Assembly (NCBI RefSeq): GCF_047729875.1
Contig: NZ_CP159826.1
Coordinates: 2,294,001-2,358,000, forward strand
Source of the DNA: Marimicrobium sp913061115
GTDB lineage: Bacteria; Pseudomonadota; Gammaproteobacteria; Pseudomonadales; Halieaceae
DNA: 64,000 nt
Direction: 5' to 3'
Below, piece by piece: positions 8,393 to 16,836 of this stretch. The notes under the pieces were generated by a model, which was not told the DNA's origin, did no database searches, and saw nothing but the letters and a program-made list of their open reading frames with translations. Both the position numbers and the translations under genes were made by a program. Positions within the stretch are counted from its first letter, which is position 1, and every line of letters begins with the position of its first letter.

Positions 8393-9121
8393 ATGACCGA
8401 CTACAATTATGAAGAAGGTATTCCCGCCGGATACTATGACGAAATTTATCGCGTCGGGTCCGGAATACAATATTGGTGGCATCACTTGAAGTTTTCAGCT
8501 GTTGCAAATGCAGTGCCCACCTCGGACCGCTGGCTCGATATAGGCTGCGGGCCAGGCACGTTCCTAGGGAACTTCAAAGTCGGTAGAGGTTCTATCGGGC
8601 TAGATTTCAGTGCACCTCAGATCGAGTATGCGAACCAAATCTACGGCAACACTAACTTGTCTTTTGAGACCAGTTCGCTTGATGAACTAATTGCCAGAGG
8701 TGAGAAATTCGATGCAATATCGATAATAGAAGTAGTAGAGCATCTGCCCTACAGCACCGTTGACCAGCTCCTGGAACAGATGTCACAGTTGCTTAAACCC
8801 GCCGGACACCTCATTTTGACAACACCCAACTACCGCTCCCTCTGGCCACTTATAGAATTGGCAGTAAATGCACGCTCGCGAGTAAGTTACAAGGACCAAC
8901 ACATAAACAAATATACTCCGGGTAAGTTGCAGCGCCAGCTGAGCCACTTGTTCGACACTCGTCTAAACACAATCGTAGGCCTCGCCCCATTTTTGGCGGC
9001 AATTTCGGATAAACTCGTATCTCCTGCCAATGATGTTGGCACGTTATGTCGACATTTTGGTGTGGGCAATCTAATTTTGGCCACCGGCCGACTAAAATCC
9101 ATCAAAGCTGGCATCAATTGA
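8393..9121 (+). CDS. Class I SAM-dependent methyltransferase
   Basis: A 242-residue cytosolic methyltransferase. Motif I is WLDIGCGPGTFLGNF (about residues 45-59), motif II includes GLDFSAPQIEYA, and the post-I acidic strand is FDAISIIEVVEHLP, the arrangement of the Methyltransf_11/UbiE-like group. The lengthy C-terminal half after LILTTPNYRSLW is typical of enzymes acting on lipid-linked sugars or glycan precursors. It begins 6 bp after the GT2-GtrA gene and 12 bp before a second methyltransferase, so the three probably form one operon modifying a surface glycan or glycolipid. The substrate cannot be read from sequence. Confidence 0.8.
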   Translation: MTDYNYEEGIPAGYYDEIYRVGSGIQYWWHHLKFSAVANAVPTSDRWLDIGCGPGTFLGNFKVGRGSIGLDFSAPQIEYANQIYGNTNLSFETSSLDELIARGEKFDAISIIEVVEHLPYSTVDQLLEQMSQLLKPAGHLILTTPNYRSLWPLIELAVNARSRVSYKDQHINKYTPGKLQRQLSHLFDTRLNTIVGLAPFLAAISDKLVSPANDVGTLCRHFGVGNLILATGRLKSIKAGIN

Positions 9122-9133
9122 GAGTGTGGGAAA

Positions 9134-9898
9134 GTGATTAATTGGTTTTTGCGAATAGTAAGTGAAAGGGTTCAGAATTTCTTTGGTCGCGCCTATTACT
9201 TGCTGCTGCGACTAACCAACAGTAGTCATAGTAATGCTGACATATTTTCAAAGATTTATGAAAGCGGAATGTGGGGAGGTGACGGCTCCGCTGCGTTTTC
9301 AGGGCTGGGTTCTCGCGGAGAACTACTGAGTTCAACAGTGGATGCCGTTAACATGCTCATTGCCGATTCTAACGCACGTAGCATACTGGACATTGGCTGC
9401 GGCGATGGTGAGTTCGTTTCTGAACTGCTCAGGCGAAATGTCTCCCTAAAGCACTATTGCGCAATAGATGTTTCAAGGCAGGCACTAACAGTTGCCAAGC
9501 AAAAAACAGACGATTTCAGAGCTCATTTTAAGGTTATGGATGCCAGTAGTACTGCTTTTGAATACTATGATCTCGTTCTCATAAGGCAGGTCCTTCAACA
9601 CCTCAGTAATGAGACTATTCAAAGCATCCTGGACAATATTGACCACTGCGGTAGTTTGTTAGTGATCGAACACCGTCCTAGCGACTCAACTGCAACCCCC
9701 AACAAAAATATTCCAACTGGCGCTAGCACTAGAAGATTCAAAAATTCTTTTGTCGATTTGAGTAAACCTCCCTTCAATCATTCTTTCACTGAGAAGAGAG
9801 AGTTATCAAAGATTGAGATTAAAAGTGTAAAAGGGTATTTAGTTGGCACCTATTTTTGCCGAAAAGTGGGTGACTCGTCGGGGGCAGTCAATTGTTAG
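9134..9898 (+). CDS. Class I SAM-dependent methyltransferase
   Basis: A 254-residue protein with motif I ILDIGCGDGEFVSELL, then CAIDVSRQAL and the acidic strand YYDLVLIRQVLQHLS. It is distinct from its upstream neighbour. The N-terminus is hydrophobic and basic (residues ~1-30), possibly a membrane-association segment. The GTG start at 9134 was chosen because it opens the frame 12 bp after the previous stop. It is the last gene of the glycan block, and nothing intact follows for 850 bp. A methyltransferase role in glycan tailoring is inferred from context. Confidence 0.75.
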   Translation: MINWFLRIVSERVQNFFGRAYYLLLRLTNSSHSNADIFSKIYESGMWGGDGSAAFSGLGSRGELLSSTVDAVNMLIADSNARSILDIGCGDGEFVSELLRRNVSLKHYCAIDVSRQALTVAKQKTDDFRAHFKVMDASSTAFEYYDLVLIRQVLQHLSNETIQSILDNIDHCGSLLVIEHRPSDSTATPNKNIPTGASTRRFKNSFVDLSKPPFNHSFTEKRELSKIEIKSVKGYLVGTYFCRKVGDSSGAVNC

Positions 9899-10748
9899 GA
9901 ACGAAGACGTCCGCAAAACTTTAGAAAGTCGAGTTAGTTCAGGGTTTGTATTGCTGAGCCACCACTCTTCCGCACCCTTTGAATAAATAGCAACCCCATT
10001 GCATTTTAGACCGCTCCATATGGGATCCACAAGCATAGGATATTCAGTGGCGGCAATCTGACAGGACAGCGGGAACGGAATTTGTGGCACCAGTTTGTTG
10101 GCTTTTCCATCCGATTTGTAGATGTAATTAGTGCTGCCGCGAGAAGGAACAAGGCCGCCCTACCCTATCGCACCTGGTGCCACCATCGCGGGCACCCCCT
10201 GTGCCATTACTTCTTTTCGCAGGAAGCGAATCCGCAACCACAGCGCTCAACCAGCAACGACGCTACTGAAAAACGCATGGCAGCGACTGTTGCATGCTAT
10301 CGTTCAGTAATAAACGGATATGAATTGTGCGATCACCGCCGCAAACAAATTTCCAGGCGAGTAGGCGAGTCTTTCGCGAACTTCTCCAGTTCACTTGGCA
10401 CCTTCAGTAAGGAAATCTACTCAACAGGCACTTTATTTTTTCTATACTTCTTCTTGATGGCATCTTCGTGAGGATCAGTGCTCTTACGGTCTGGGTAAAC
10501 TCAGTATGCGTGAGCAATGATGTCCTGAGCAATCTACTGTGTCTGGGCGAGCTAAGCCTGCAGAGCTTGTCGAGAGGTCAAGGTGCTCTGCGCTGGCGTT
10601 GGCTCTAAGGAGATTCTGCGTGAGCTTGCGCAAGGCAGATGGCATTGCGCCGATTTTTGAGTGACCTCTAGCGACCTTAGTATGAGTGCAGCGTGACTCA
10701 TACCGGAACTGTGTGCCCCGGATGAGTTATCCGCCCAGAGATAGAGGC
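9899..10748. other. 850-bp region without an intact gene
   Basis: The minus strand holds one long coding-like stretch from about 10160 down to 9839. It contains KGAEEWWLSNTNPELTRLSK and IPFPLSCQIAATEYPM, and reads on upstream, after a single TAG, into a short Pro/Ala/Gly segment. I do not recognise the family, and it runs antisense into the end of the preceding methyltransferase, so it may be a broken gene. A second minus-strand coding-like segment near 10380-10470 (AIKKKYRKNKVPVE) is also broken by stops. Confidence 0.4.
10681..10702. repeat. Inverted repeat downstream of the TonB receptor
   Basis: TATGAGT (10681-10687) and ACTCATA (10696-10702) form a perfect 7-bp inverted repeat with an 8-base spacer, 47 bp beyond the receptor stop. 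There is no T-run, so it may be a Rho-dependent 3' stabilising hairpin rather than an intrinsic terminator. Confidence 0.35.
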
Positions 10749-13163
10749 TTAGAAATTGTAGGTAAGCTTAATGCCATACATGCGCGGATTAGTCAGGTCC
10801 TGTGACTGGAGCGTAGACACAGTGCTAGGCCGCTCTTTGTAGATGGACTCCCTGTCGTCTGAAAGATTTTTCACATAGGCCGTAGCCTCCCAGACATTGT
10901 CTGGTGAGAAAATATTTAGCCGCGCGTCCCACTGACCATAAGCGTCCAGCTTATCGTACTCATCATTGTTAAAAGCGTTGGTATATTGCTCACCAACGTA
11001 CTGGTAACTCACCATTGCACTCCAATCAAACTCGATAAGCTCCCACTGGTAGACCAGGTTAGCCGAGGCCTTATACTGTGGAGACAATAAGAACTCATTG
11101 CCGCTGAGATCCTGTTCTTCCGTGCACAGCGGCGCTAGATCGTTTCCCTGCTGCAACGGCCCGAGGGCACAGGCAACGGTATCAATGGAGTCGTAATCTT
11201 TATACTCGGTCTTGTTGTAAGAATAGTTCGCGCTGAACATTAGGCTGTCGGTCAACAATGCCATCAGCTCTCCTTCCAAACCCCAGGCCGTAGCATCGGA
11301 AGCATTCTCAAAAACAGGCGTTGCCACACCGTTGATAAGTTCTTGTTTAAGTACCTGCAAATCCGTGTAGTCATAGTAATAAGCTGACGTGCTCAGCTTT
11401 AGGCGATCATCAAGCATCGTGCCCTTATAACCTATCTCGTAAGAAATAAGTTCTTCAGGGTCGACGGTATTGACATCAGTCGTCTCGTTTGGCGCCATCA
11501 GGTTGAAGCCACCCGACCGGTAGCCGGTCGCGACAAAACCGTAGAGGAAGTGGTTATCGGTTATATTGTGATCCAGCCCGATACGCCAGGTCACCTGGTC
11601 CCAATCATCATCAGCGTTGCGCTGGCCTGGGTCCCCGACATACTGCACAAAGGTTTGATCCGAACCCTTTTTTTCATCATAGGAATAACGTAACCCCACA
11701 TTTACCATGGTACTAGCGGTCCAGTCCCAGTCCATCTGACCATAAACTGCATAAGCATTGGTCTCTAGCTCGGAGCGGCCGTTAAACAACAAATTGTCCC
11801 CACTGACTGGCCCTATAAACTGACCAAAATAAGCATAGGTCGCCATAAGCTCGCCATTACTCTCGATAAACTGCAGCGTCTGCTTCTCATCACTGTTGTA
11901 ATAATACAAACCGCCGATAAAGTTCAGGCTACCGTCTAAATCGGTAATCAACTGCAGTTCGTTGGAGTACGAATCGTTCTTCTGAGTGAAAGGCCGGGTG
12001 GTCATGGCTGGCGTCAAGCCGAATCCGGTCGCGTCTTCAACCGTCCCCCCCCCTAACGCGGCCAAGTTCTCCAACTGGCCCCAGTCCAGACCAGATTCCG
12101 ATGCCTTCATGCCATCAGCATCAAAATCAGACTTATACTCGAATTGAGAATAGCCAGCGGTATATTTGAGCGTATATTGTTCGAAGTCATATTCACTGAT
12201 GAAGGTCGCTGAATTACGATGCAAGTCAACATAGGGGTCAAAATCAACGGATATTCTATCCTCATTGTCTAATGCTGGATTTTGACCCGTTGCACCCTGC
12301 TGGCCATTGGCAAAATTCTGCGCTGGAAACATCCCGGAAAAATTAGCGGCACTCCCATCACTGATGTAGCTTATCGGTTGAATAAACGCCGTTGACCAGG
12401 GGTTTAGTACATAAGGCTGGGCGCCTTTACGGTCAGATTTGGCCCTAAACACCTTGAGGGAGTTAGTCCAGTTATCCGTTGTATCGTGCTGTAAATGGAT
12501 GGTGCCATACACGCTGTCTCGCTCATCGAAACGTTTGCTGCTGCCTTCATTTTTTTGGAAGCCTTCACGCGTTATCGTTGAAAGCGCCACTAATGCCGAC
12601 AAATCCTCGGTTACTGGGCCACTCACTAGCCCTTGCAGGATCAGGTAATCATAATTACCTGCTTCAACAACCACTGTGCCGCCCCAGGCCTCATTATTGG
12701 GCTGTGTGCTGATAAAATTAACCGCGCCACCAATGGAGTTTCGACCGTATAGGGTACCCTGCGGCCCTCTAAGTACTTCCACTCGGTCTATGTCCAGAAA
12801 ATTTGAATAGCCGAAAATATCGGTTTCGGTGGTATACACGCCATCCACATAAATACCGACACCGGGGTCAGACCCTAGGGCCACGGTGGAACGGCCCACA
12901 CCGCGAATACTGACTCTGCTCGGTGCAATCGTCAGTGATGGCGTGTGTCGTGCGATATCAGCACCGGTATCGATACCGAGTTGGTTTCTGGTGCCTTCAT
13001 CGAAGGAACTTAATGATGCGGCCGTGTCCATCAGGTTGCTTTCGCGTTTGAAGGCAGTAACGACGACTTCTTCAAGCACCATCTGCGCCATCGAGTTAGC
13101 AGACAGGCTGGTTAGAGCGGCGAAAAGTATCGTACGTTGATATTGGTGCAGTGGGTGCTTCAT
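10749..13163 (-). CDS. TonB-dependent outer-membrane receptor
   Basis: An 804-residue receptor for energised uptake across the outer membrane. A signal peptide ends at SANSMAQ, followed by a TonB box (EEVVVTA), a plug domain (RVSIRGVGRS, then VEVLRGPQGTLYGRNSIGGAVN) and a large 22-strand barrel ending in the expected aromatic residue (KLTYNF). The ATG at 13163 is preferred over one 19 codons upstream because it opens the signal peptide and has AAAGGA about 9 bp before it. It is of the iron-complex/xenobiotic type common in marine and sphingomonad-like degraders. The cargo is not deducible. A TetR regulator is transcribed divergently and a strong palindrome lies between them, so uptake is probably induced by a small ligand. 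Confidence 0.9.
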   Translation of the reverse strand: MKHPLHQYQRTILFAALTSLSANSMAQMVLEEVVVTAFKRESNLMDTAASLSSFDEGTRNQLGIDTGADIARHTPSLTIAPSRVSIRGVGRSTVALGSDPGVGIYVDGVYTTETDIFGYSNFLDIDRVEVLRGPQGTLYGRNSIGGAVNFISTQPNNEAWGGTVVVEAGNYDYLILQGLVSGPVTEDLSALVALSTITREGFQKNEGSSKRFDERDSVYGTIHLQHDTTDNWTNSLKVFRAKSDRKGAQPYVLNPWSTAFIQPISYISDGSAANFSGMFPAQNFANGQQGATGQNPALDNEDRISVDFDPYVDLHRNSATFISEYDFEQYTLKYTAGYSQFEYKSDFDADGMKASESGLDWGQLENLAALGGGTVEDATGFGLTPAMTTRPFTQKNDSYSNELQLITDLDGSLNFIGGLYYYNSDEKQTLQFIESNGELMATYAYFGQFIGPVSGDNLLFNGRSELETNAYAVYGQMDWDWTASTMVNVGLRYSYDEKKGSDQTFVQYVGDPGQRNADDDWDQVTWRIGLDHNITDNHFLYGFVATGYRSGGFNLMAPNETTDVNTVDPEELISYEIGYKGTMLDDRLKLSTSAYYYDYTDLQVLKQELINGVATPVFENASDATAWGLEGELMALLTDSLMFSANYSYNKTEYKDYDSIDTVACALGPLQQGNDLAPLCTEEQDLSGNEFLLSPQYKASANLVYQWELIEFDWSAMVSYQYVGEQYTNAFNNDEYDKLDAYGQWDARLNIFSPDNVWEATAYVKNLSDDRESIYKERPSTVSTLQSQDLTNPRMYGIKLTYNF

Positions 13164-13244
13164 CAGTATAAATCCTTTAAGGTCAGATCTTTTCCAAACT
13201 ACGCATTGGTATTTGTGCACGCTAGCCTAGCTTGCCATATATAT

Positions 13245-13311
13245 ATTAAACTTGACTGTAAACAAGTTTAATGAGATTGTCCCACTTTATTTGTCAGAAG
13301 ACAAGTTTAAT
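13245..13311. promoter_or_regulatory. Palindromic operator region between TonB receptor and TetR gene
   Basis: ATTAAACTTG (13245-13254) and CAAGTTTAAT (13263-13272) form a perfect 10-bp inverted repeat with an 8-bp spacer. A third identical half site, CAAGTTTAAT, occurs at 13302-13311, 39 bp away. Palindromes of this size between divergent genes are usual for TetR-family operators, so autoregulation and control of the receptor are likely. Confidence 0.65.
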
Positions 13312-13381
13312 AAGCTGCGCTAGAGGAGAGCTTATTCCACTATAACCCCAGCTTCTAAGCAGCAGAGCATAAGAGCCAAAA

Positions 13382-14035
13382 ATGCCCCAGAACAAGCAAA
13401 ACAAGCCCGAAACTCCGATAAAACGTACCCGCCGAGTACAGGAGCGGGCTGAAATTACCCGCGCCAAGCTTATTAAGGCGGGCACGGTGATGTTTTCAGA
13501 GCGCGGCTTCGACGGAGTATCCGTGCGAGATCTTGAAAATGCGGCGGGGGTTAAGCGCAACCTGCTGGCCTATCACTTCGATGACAAGGATACTTTGTGG
13601 AAAAGAGTCACCAATGACATCTACGGACTAATGAAAACAGAGTTCGATCAGCGCCTGCTCATTAGCCAGGAGATGTCTGGCCGTGAAAGCCTGGCCTTCG
13701 TGGTGCGTTTTTATGTGTACTTTCATGCCCGCCATCCCGAGTTGAGTCGGCTGGTCGCGCAGGAAGCCACCCAGCATAGCTGGCGGACCCAGTACATGAT
13801 TGAGCATCATATACGGCCCGCCACAGTTGCCATGGAAAAACTGGTGAAAGAAATCCAGGGGTTGGATAGAGATGCGTTTATTCACTGGTACTACATTATG
13901 ATCAGTGCCACTTCCACGATCTTCTCTTTTGCCGCAGAGTGCCGGGACCTGTTTGACGTAGACCCCTGTGAAGACGGCATGGTCGAGGGCCATGCCGATA
14001 TGCTGGTATCCATGCTGCTGGGGTCAGACAAATAA
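13382..14035 (+). CDS. TetR/AcrR-family transcriptional regulator
   Basis: A 217-residue repressor-type regulator. The N-terminal DNA-binding domain (residues ~20-70) reads ITRAKLIKAGTVMFSERGFD then VSVRDLENAAGVKRNLLAYHFDDKDTLW, a canonical TetR helix-turn-helix. The remainder is a helical ligand domain with a HPELSRLVAQEATQ segment seen in the TetR_C group. It has a basic N-terminal extension (KPETPIKRTRRVQ). It is divergent from the TonB receptor, with a perfect palindrome between them, and probably represses the receptor and itself. The inducer is unknown. Confidence 0.88.
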   Translation: MPQNKQNKPETPIKRTRRVQERAEITRAKLIKAGTVMFSERGFDGVSVRDLENAAGVKRNLLAYHFDDKDTLWKRVTNDIYGLMKTEFDQRLLISQEMSGRESLAFVVRFYVYFHARHPELSRLVAQEATQHSWRTQYMIEHHIRPATVAMEKLVKEIQGLDRDAFIHWYYIMISATSTIFSFAAECRDLFDVDPCEDGMVEGHADMLVSMLLGSDK

Positions 14036-14699
14036 AGGTCTTTACGATTTAGTTTTTAATAAACGGATCGTCCGGCGTGCCCTTAAAACACCATCAAGCA
14101 TCCGCAGATTAAAAAGCAAGTGCCATTTTTTCCTGTACTTCATTTCTGTTTACTGCAGCTTTGCACGCACAAGGCACTGCCCAACCTGCTGACATTCAAC
14201 GTCGGTTAGGCCAAAGGTGTGTCCCCCTGCTCGAATGAAGACGCCAATTTTTCACGCCACACCATAGACAATACAGAGCCTCTAGGGGCGATATGTTTGG
14301 CACCCCTGGGGGGGGGATTCACCCTCTTATTGGTGGCGTGATCTTTAGGATTCTGCATCTGTTACCAGTCGCGCAGCATATTCGCGTAATCCAAGAGCTA
14401 CGACGCGTGACTACTCTTGCTCTGTGACGTTCTGCAATGGAACAGCATCTACCGTATGGGCAAACCACGTAAGAGCATACTCATCCACTTGCATTAGGCC
14501 GGCACAACACTGTGATACTCCTCGAAGGTCTCACCCTTATCTTCCAGATTGATCCCCGTGTCGCACAGGGTGAGAATGACGCAGAAGGAATTTTTTCTAA
14601 TGAATGAATAAAGTCTAAACCTAAGGAACATCCGTATCATCACAATACAATTATGGTATCTTTGCCCAAAATACTTGTTTACTAGGAAAGCGCTAAGAA
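14036..14699. other. Gene-poor region before the ferrochelatase
   Basis: No intact gene. The minus strand near 14350-14500 reads coding-like (EYALTWFAHTVDAVPLQ, then SRVVALGLREYAARLV after one TAG), which may be the remains of an unrecognised gene. No RNA or repeat is evident. The segment just before 14700 is AT-rich and supplies the ribosome-binding sequence AGGAAAG for the next gene. Confidence 0.35.
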
Positions 14700-15722
14700 A
14701 TGAAGAAGACAGCAGTTCTTTTAATCCAATTAGGCACGCCCGATAGTCCAAAGACGAGTGATGTAAGACGCTACTTAGGCGAATTTTTGAATGACCCTAG
14801 AGTGATTGATTTGCCCTGGCTTGCTAGAAAATTATTGGTGAACGGTATTATCGTACCTTTTAGAGCGCCAAAGTCGGCCAAAATTTATAAAGAGCTCTGG
14901 GATCTTGGAGAGGGCCAGTCGCCCTTACTGGTGCACACTCAAAAGGTTCAGGAAAAGCTTAAAGTGCGACTTAAATCGTCGAATGTTGATGTGTATATGG
15001 CGATGCGTTATCAAAACCCTTCTATGGCTGATGTCATGGAGGAAATGCGGGCACTCCACTACGACCATGTTATTGTCCTTCCGTTGTTCCCACAATACGC
15101 AAGTGCGTCAAGTGGCTCTGCCATAGAACGTGCTATGAAGATAATGAGTACATGGTGGACTACACCAGAAATTAGTATTGTCAATCAGTTCTGGGATAAT
15201 TCCGGCTATATCGATTCTATTGTTGAGCGCTCAAAGGCCTTTAATTTAAAAGACTACGATCATATTTTATTTTCCTATCATGGCTTACCGGAAAAGCACG
15301 TCGATAAAGTATATGAGGGGGACAACCTTTGTAGTGAGGCCCCTTGTGAAACTGAAATTAACGATAAGAATAGTCTGTGCTACAAGGCGACAAGTTATGC
15401 AACAACTCGGCTTATTGCCGATAAGTTAGGTCTAAAAGAAGAAGACTATACCGTCTGTTTTCAGTCTCGCTTAGACAAAAAGTGGCTTACCCCTTTTTCT
15501 GACAAAGTAGTAGAAGAGCAAGGGAGACGAGGTGCAAAAAAATTACTCGCATTTAGTCCCGCTTTTGTCGCGGATTGCTTGGAGACAGTCATTGAAATCG
15601 GTCATGAATACCAAGACATATTTGAAGACCACGGGGGCGAAAAGATTCAATTAGTCCCTAGCTCTAATGATCATGAACGCTTTATTGATGGTCTAGAAGA
15701 GATCATAAGAAAAAAATTATAA
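14700..15722 (+). CDS. hemH: Ferrochelatase
   Basis: A 340-residue enzyme that inserts Fe(II) into protoporphyrin IX in the last step of heme synthesis. It starts AVLLIQLGTPDSPKTSDVRRYL and carries the catalytic histidine in SYHGLPEKHV (H194). It also has the conserved CFQSRLDKKWLTPFSD and the metal-site stretch FSPAFVADCLETVIEI. Four cysteines near residues 210-225 (CSEAPCE...CYKATSYAT) resemble Bacteroidetes-type ferrochelatases more than the usual gammaproteobacterial form. The gene is visibly more AT-rich than its neighbours and stands alone between gene-poor stretches, so horizontal acquisition is likely. Whether the genome has a second, native hemH cannot be seen here. Confidence 0.92.
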   Translation: MKKTAVLLIQLGTPDSPKTSDVRRYLGEFLNDPRVIDLPWLARKLLVNGIIVPFRAPKSAKIYKELWDLGEGQSPLLVHTQKVQEKLKVRLKSSNVDVYMAMRYQNPSMADVMEEMRALHYDHVIVLPLFPQYASASSGSAIERAMKIMSTWWTTPEISIVNQFWDNSGYIDSIVERSKAFNLKDYDHILFSYHGLPEKHVDKVYEGDNLCSEAPCETEINDKNSLCYKATSYATTRLIADKLGLKEEDYTVCFQSRLDKKWLTPFSDKVVEEQGRRGAKKLLAFSPAFVADCLETVIEIGHEYQDIFEDHGGEKIQLVPSSNDHERFIDGLEEIIRKKL

Positions 15723-16023
15723 GGCTAGTTTTTAGAGAGTTTAGCCAACGTTTAAAACACTATGCGGCATAGCGTTAGGCGTCGATAGAGCATCCAGCTT
15801 TTATAGCCTAGAGTCAGCGGGTGAATGGGGCCGCGGGGAAAAGTTTGCCTTTGCTGCAGATTCGACTATTGTGAAGTCATCGGCGGCTGCTTGAAATACC
15901 ATTGAATAGAGGCTATCTAAATGACATCTTTTAAATTCATGGTTGTGTTGATCTTAGTGCCGCTAGCCACTTTATTTGTCTCCTGAATTTTTAAGTCGGA
16001 CCACTCTAACTTTCGAAGAATGT
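15723..16023. other. Short intergenic region with a possible 21-codon hydrophobic frame
   Basis: An ATG at 15921 opens a 21-residue hydrophobic peptide ending at 15986 (MVVLILVPLATLFVS core). It looks like a signal peptide without a protein, possibly a remnant. CTATG-CGG-CATAG near 15760 is a small palindrome. Nothing else is recognisable. Confidence 0.3.
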
Positions 16024-16233
16024 ATGGATAACAAAGACTTACTGCAAGCCATCAATCAGGTAATGCCCTATGGCAAGTACAAGGGGCGTCAGCTCCTTGA
16101 TCTGCCTGAGCCATATTTGGTTTGGTACCACGGCAAGGGCTTTCCTCAGAGCAAGTTGGGCGCGCAAATGGCTTTAATCTATGAAGTTAAACTTAACGGG
16201 CTCGAGGGGATGTTGCGCCGATTCCAGCGTTAG
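16024..16233 (+). CDS. DUF3820 family protein
   Basis: A 69-residue cytosolic protein that matches DUF3820 almost end to end: MPYGKYKGRQLLDLPEPYLVW, then KGFPQSKLGAQM and the YEVKLNGLEGML tail. The function is not established; the family has been linked with putative quorum-regulated or nucleic-acid-related proteins by annotation only. The ATG at 16024 gives the usual family N-terminus; an in-frame extension upstream to 15976 is not family-like. It stands alone. Confidence 0.85.
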   Translation: MDNKDLLQAINQVMPYGKYKGRQLLDLPEPYLVWYHGKGFPQSKLGAQMALIYEVKLNGLEGMLRRFQR

Positions 16234-16836
16234 TAGCCTATGACGGGCTCTAGTACCGAAGTAATAGTAATACAAGAAAGTATTCGCATGCACATTCGTC
16301 TAACCTACTTTGACCTTTGAGCTGAATGCTTTCCCTTAAGAAAACATCGAATACGGTAATGCGTCTATTTCGCTGTTTTTATAAAACCCTTCTATCTAAC
16401 GAGGCCTGGATACGAAAAATTTCGTTTTATATCGTGCCAGAAAATCTCGGCATAACATCAGCTGACTTATAAGGGTGTGACCCAAAAAAGAGCCTTCTTG
16501 AAGAGAATTCCTCTGCTTCGACATTGATAAACACTGTCTTCTCGCCTGGCGACGCCTGTAATGTGTATATCACCGGCTCCTGAATTGAGCGTAAACACGT
16601 TCTACGCCAGCGTCCCGATAGATCTGTTCGTGGGTTTCAAGCTGCTGCTGTCGCCTATTCATCAAACAAGTTTGACCTAACCAGAATAACCGTCAGACAC
16701 GTGTCCGCTTGGCCCATCTGCGGACTTGCGTCGAAAACCTCTCTATTCGACTTCCTTTGACTTCAAGCCGTACTACAATTATTGACCCAGAAAGGCTTTC
16801 CTTCCGTATATATCACCGTAACAAGAGGTAAAGAAG
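16234..16836. other. 600-bp region without recognisable genes
   Basis: No intact gene. A minus-strand segment near 16570-16670 reads MNRRQQQLETHEQIYRDAGV and then breaks, possibly gene debris. The last 60 bp should hold the promoter of the sigma-factor gene. No convincing -10/-35 pair or repeat was identified. Confidence 0.35.

Noticed and set aside
10082..10471. A 129-codon plus-strand frame
   Set aside because: Composition is unlike a protein (many Cys, His, Ser and Arg) and no ribosome-binding site or family was seen; the opposite strand looks more coding-like.
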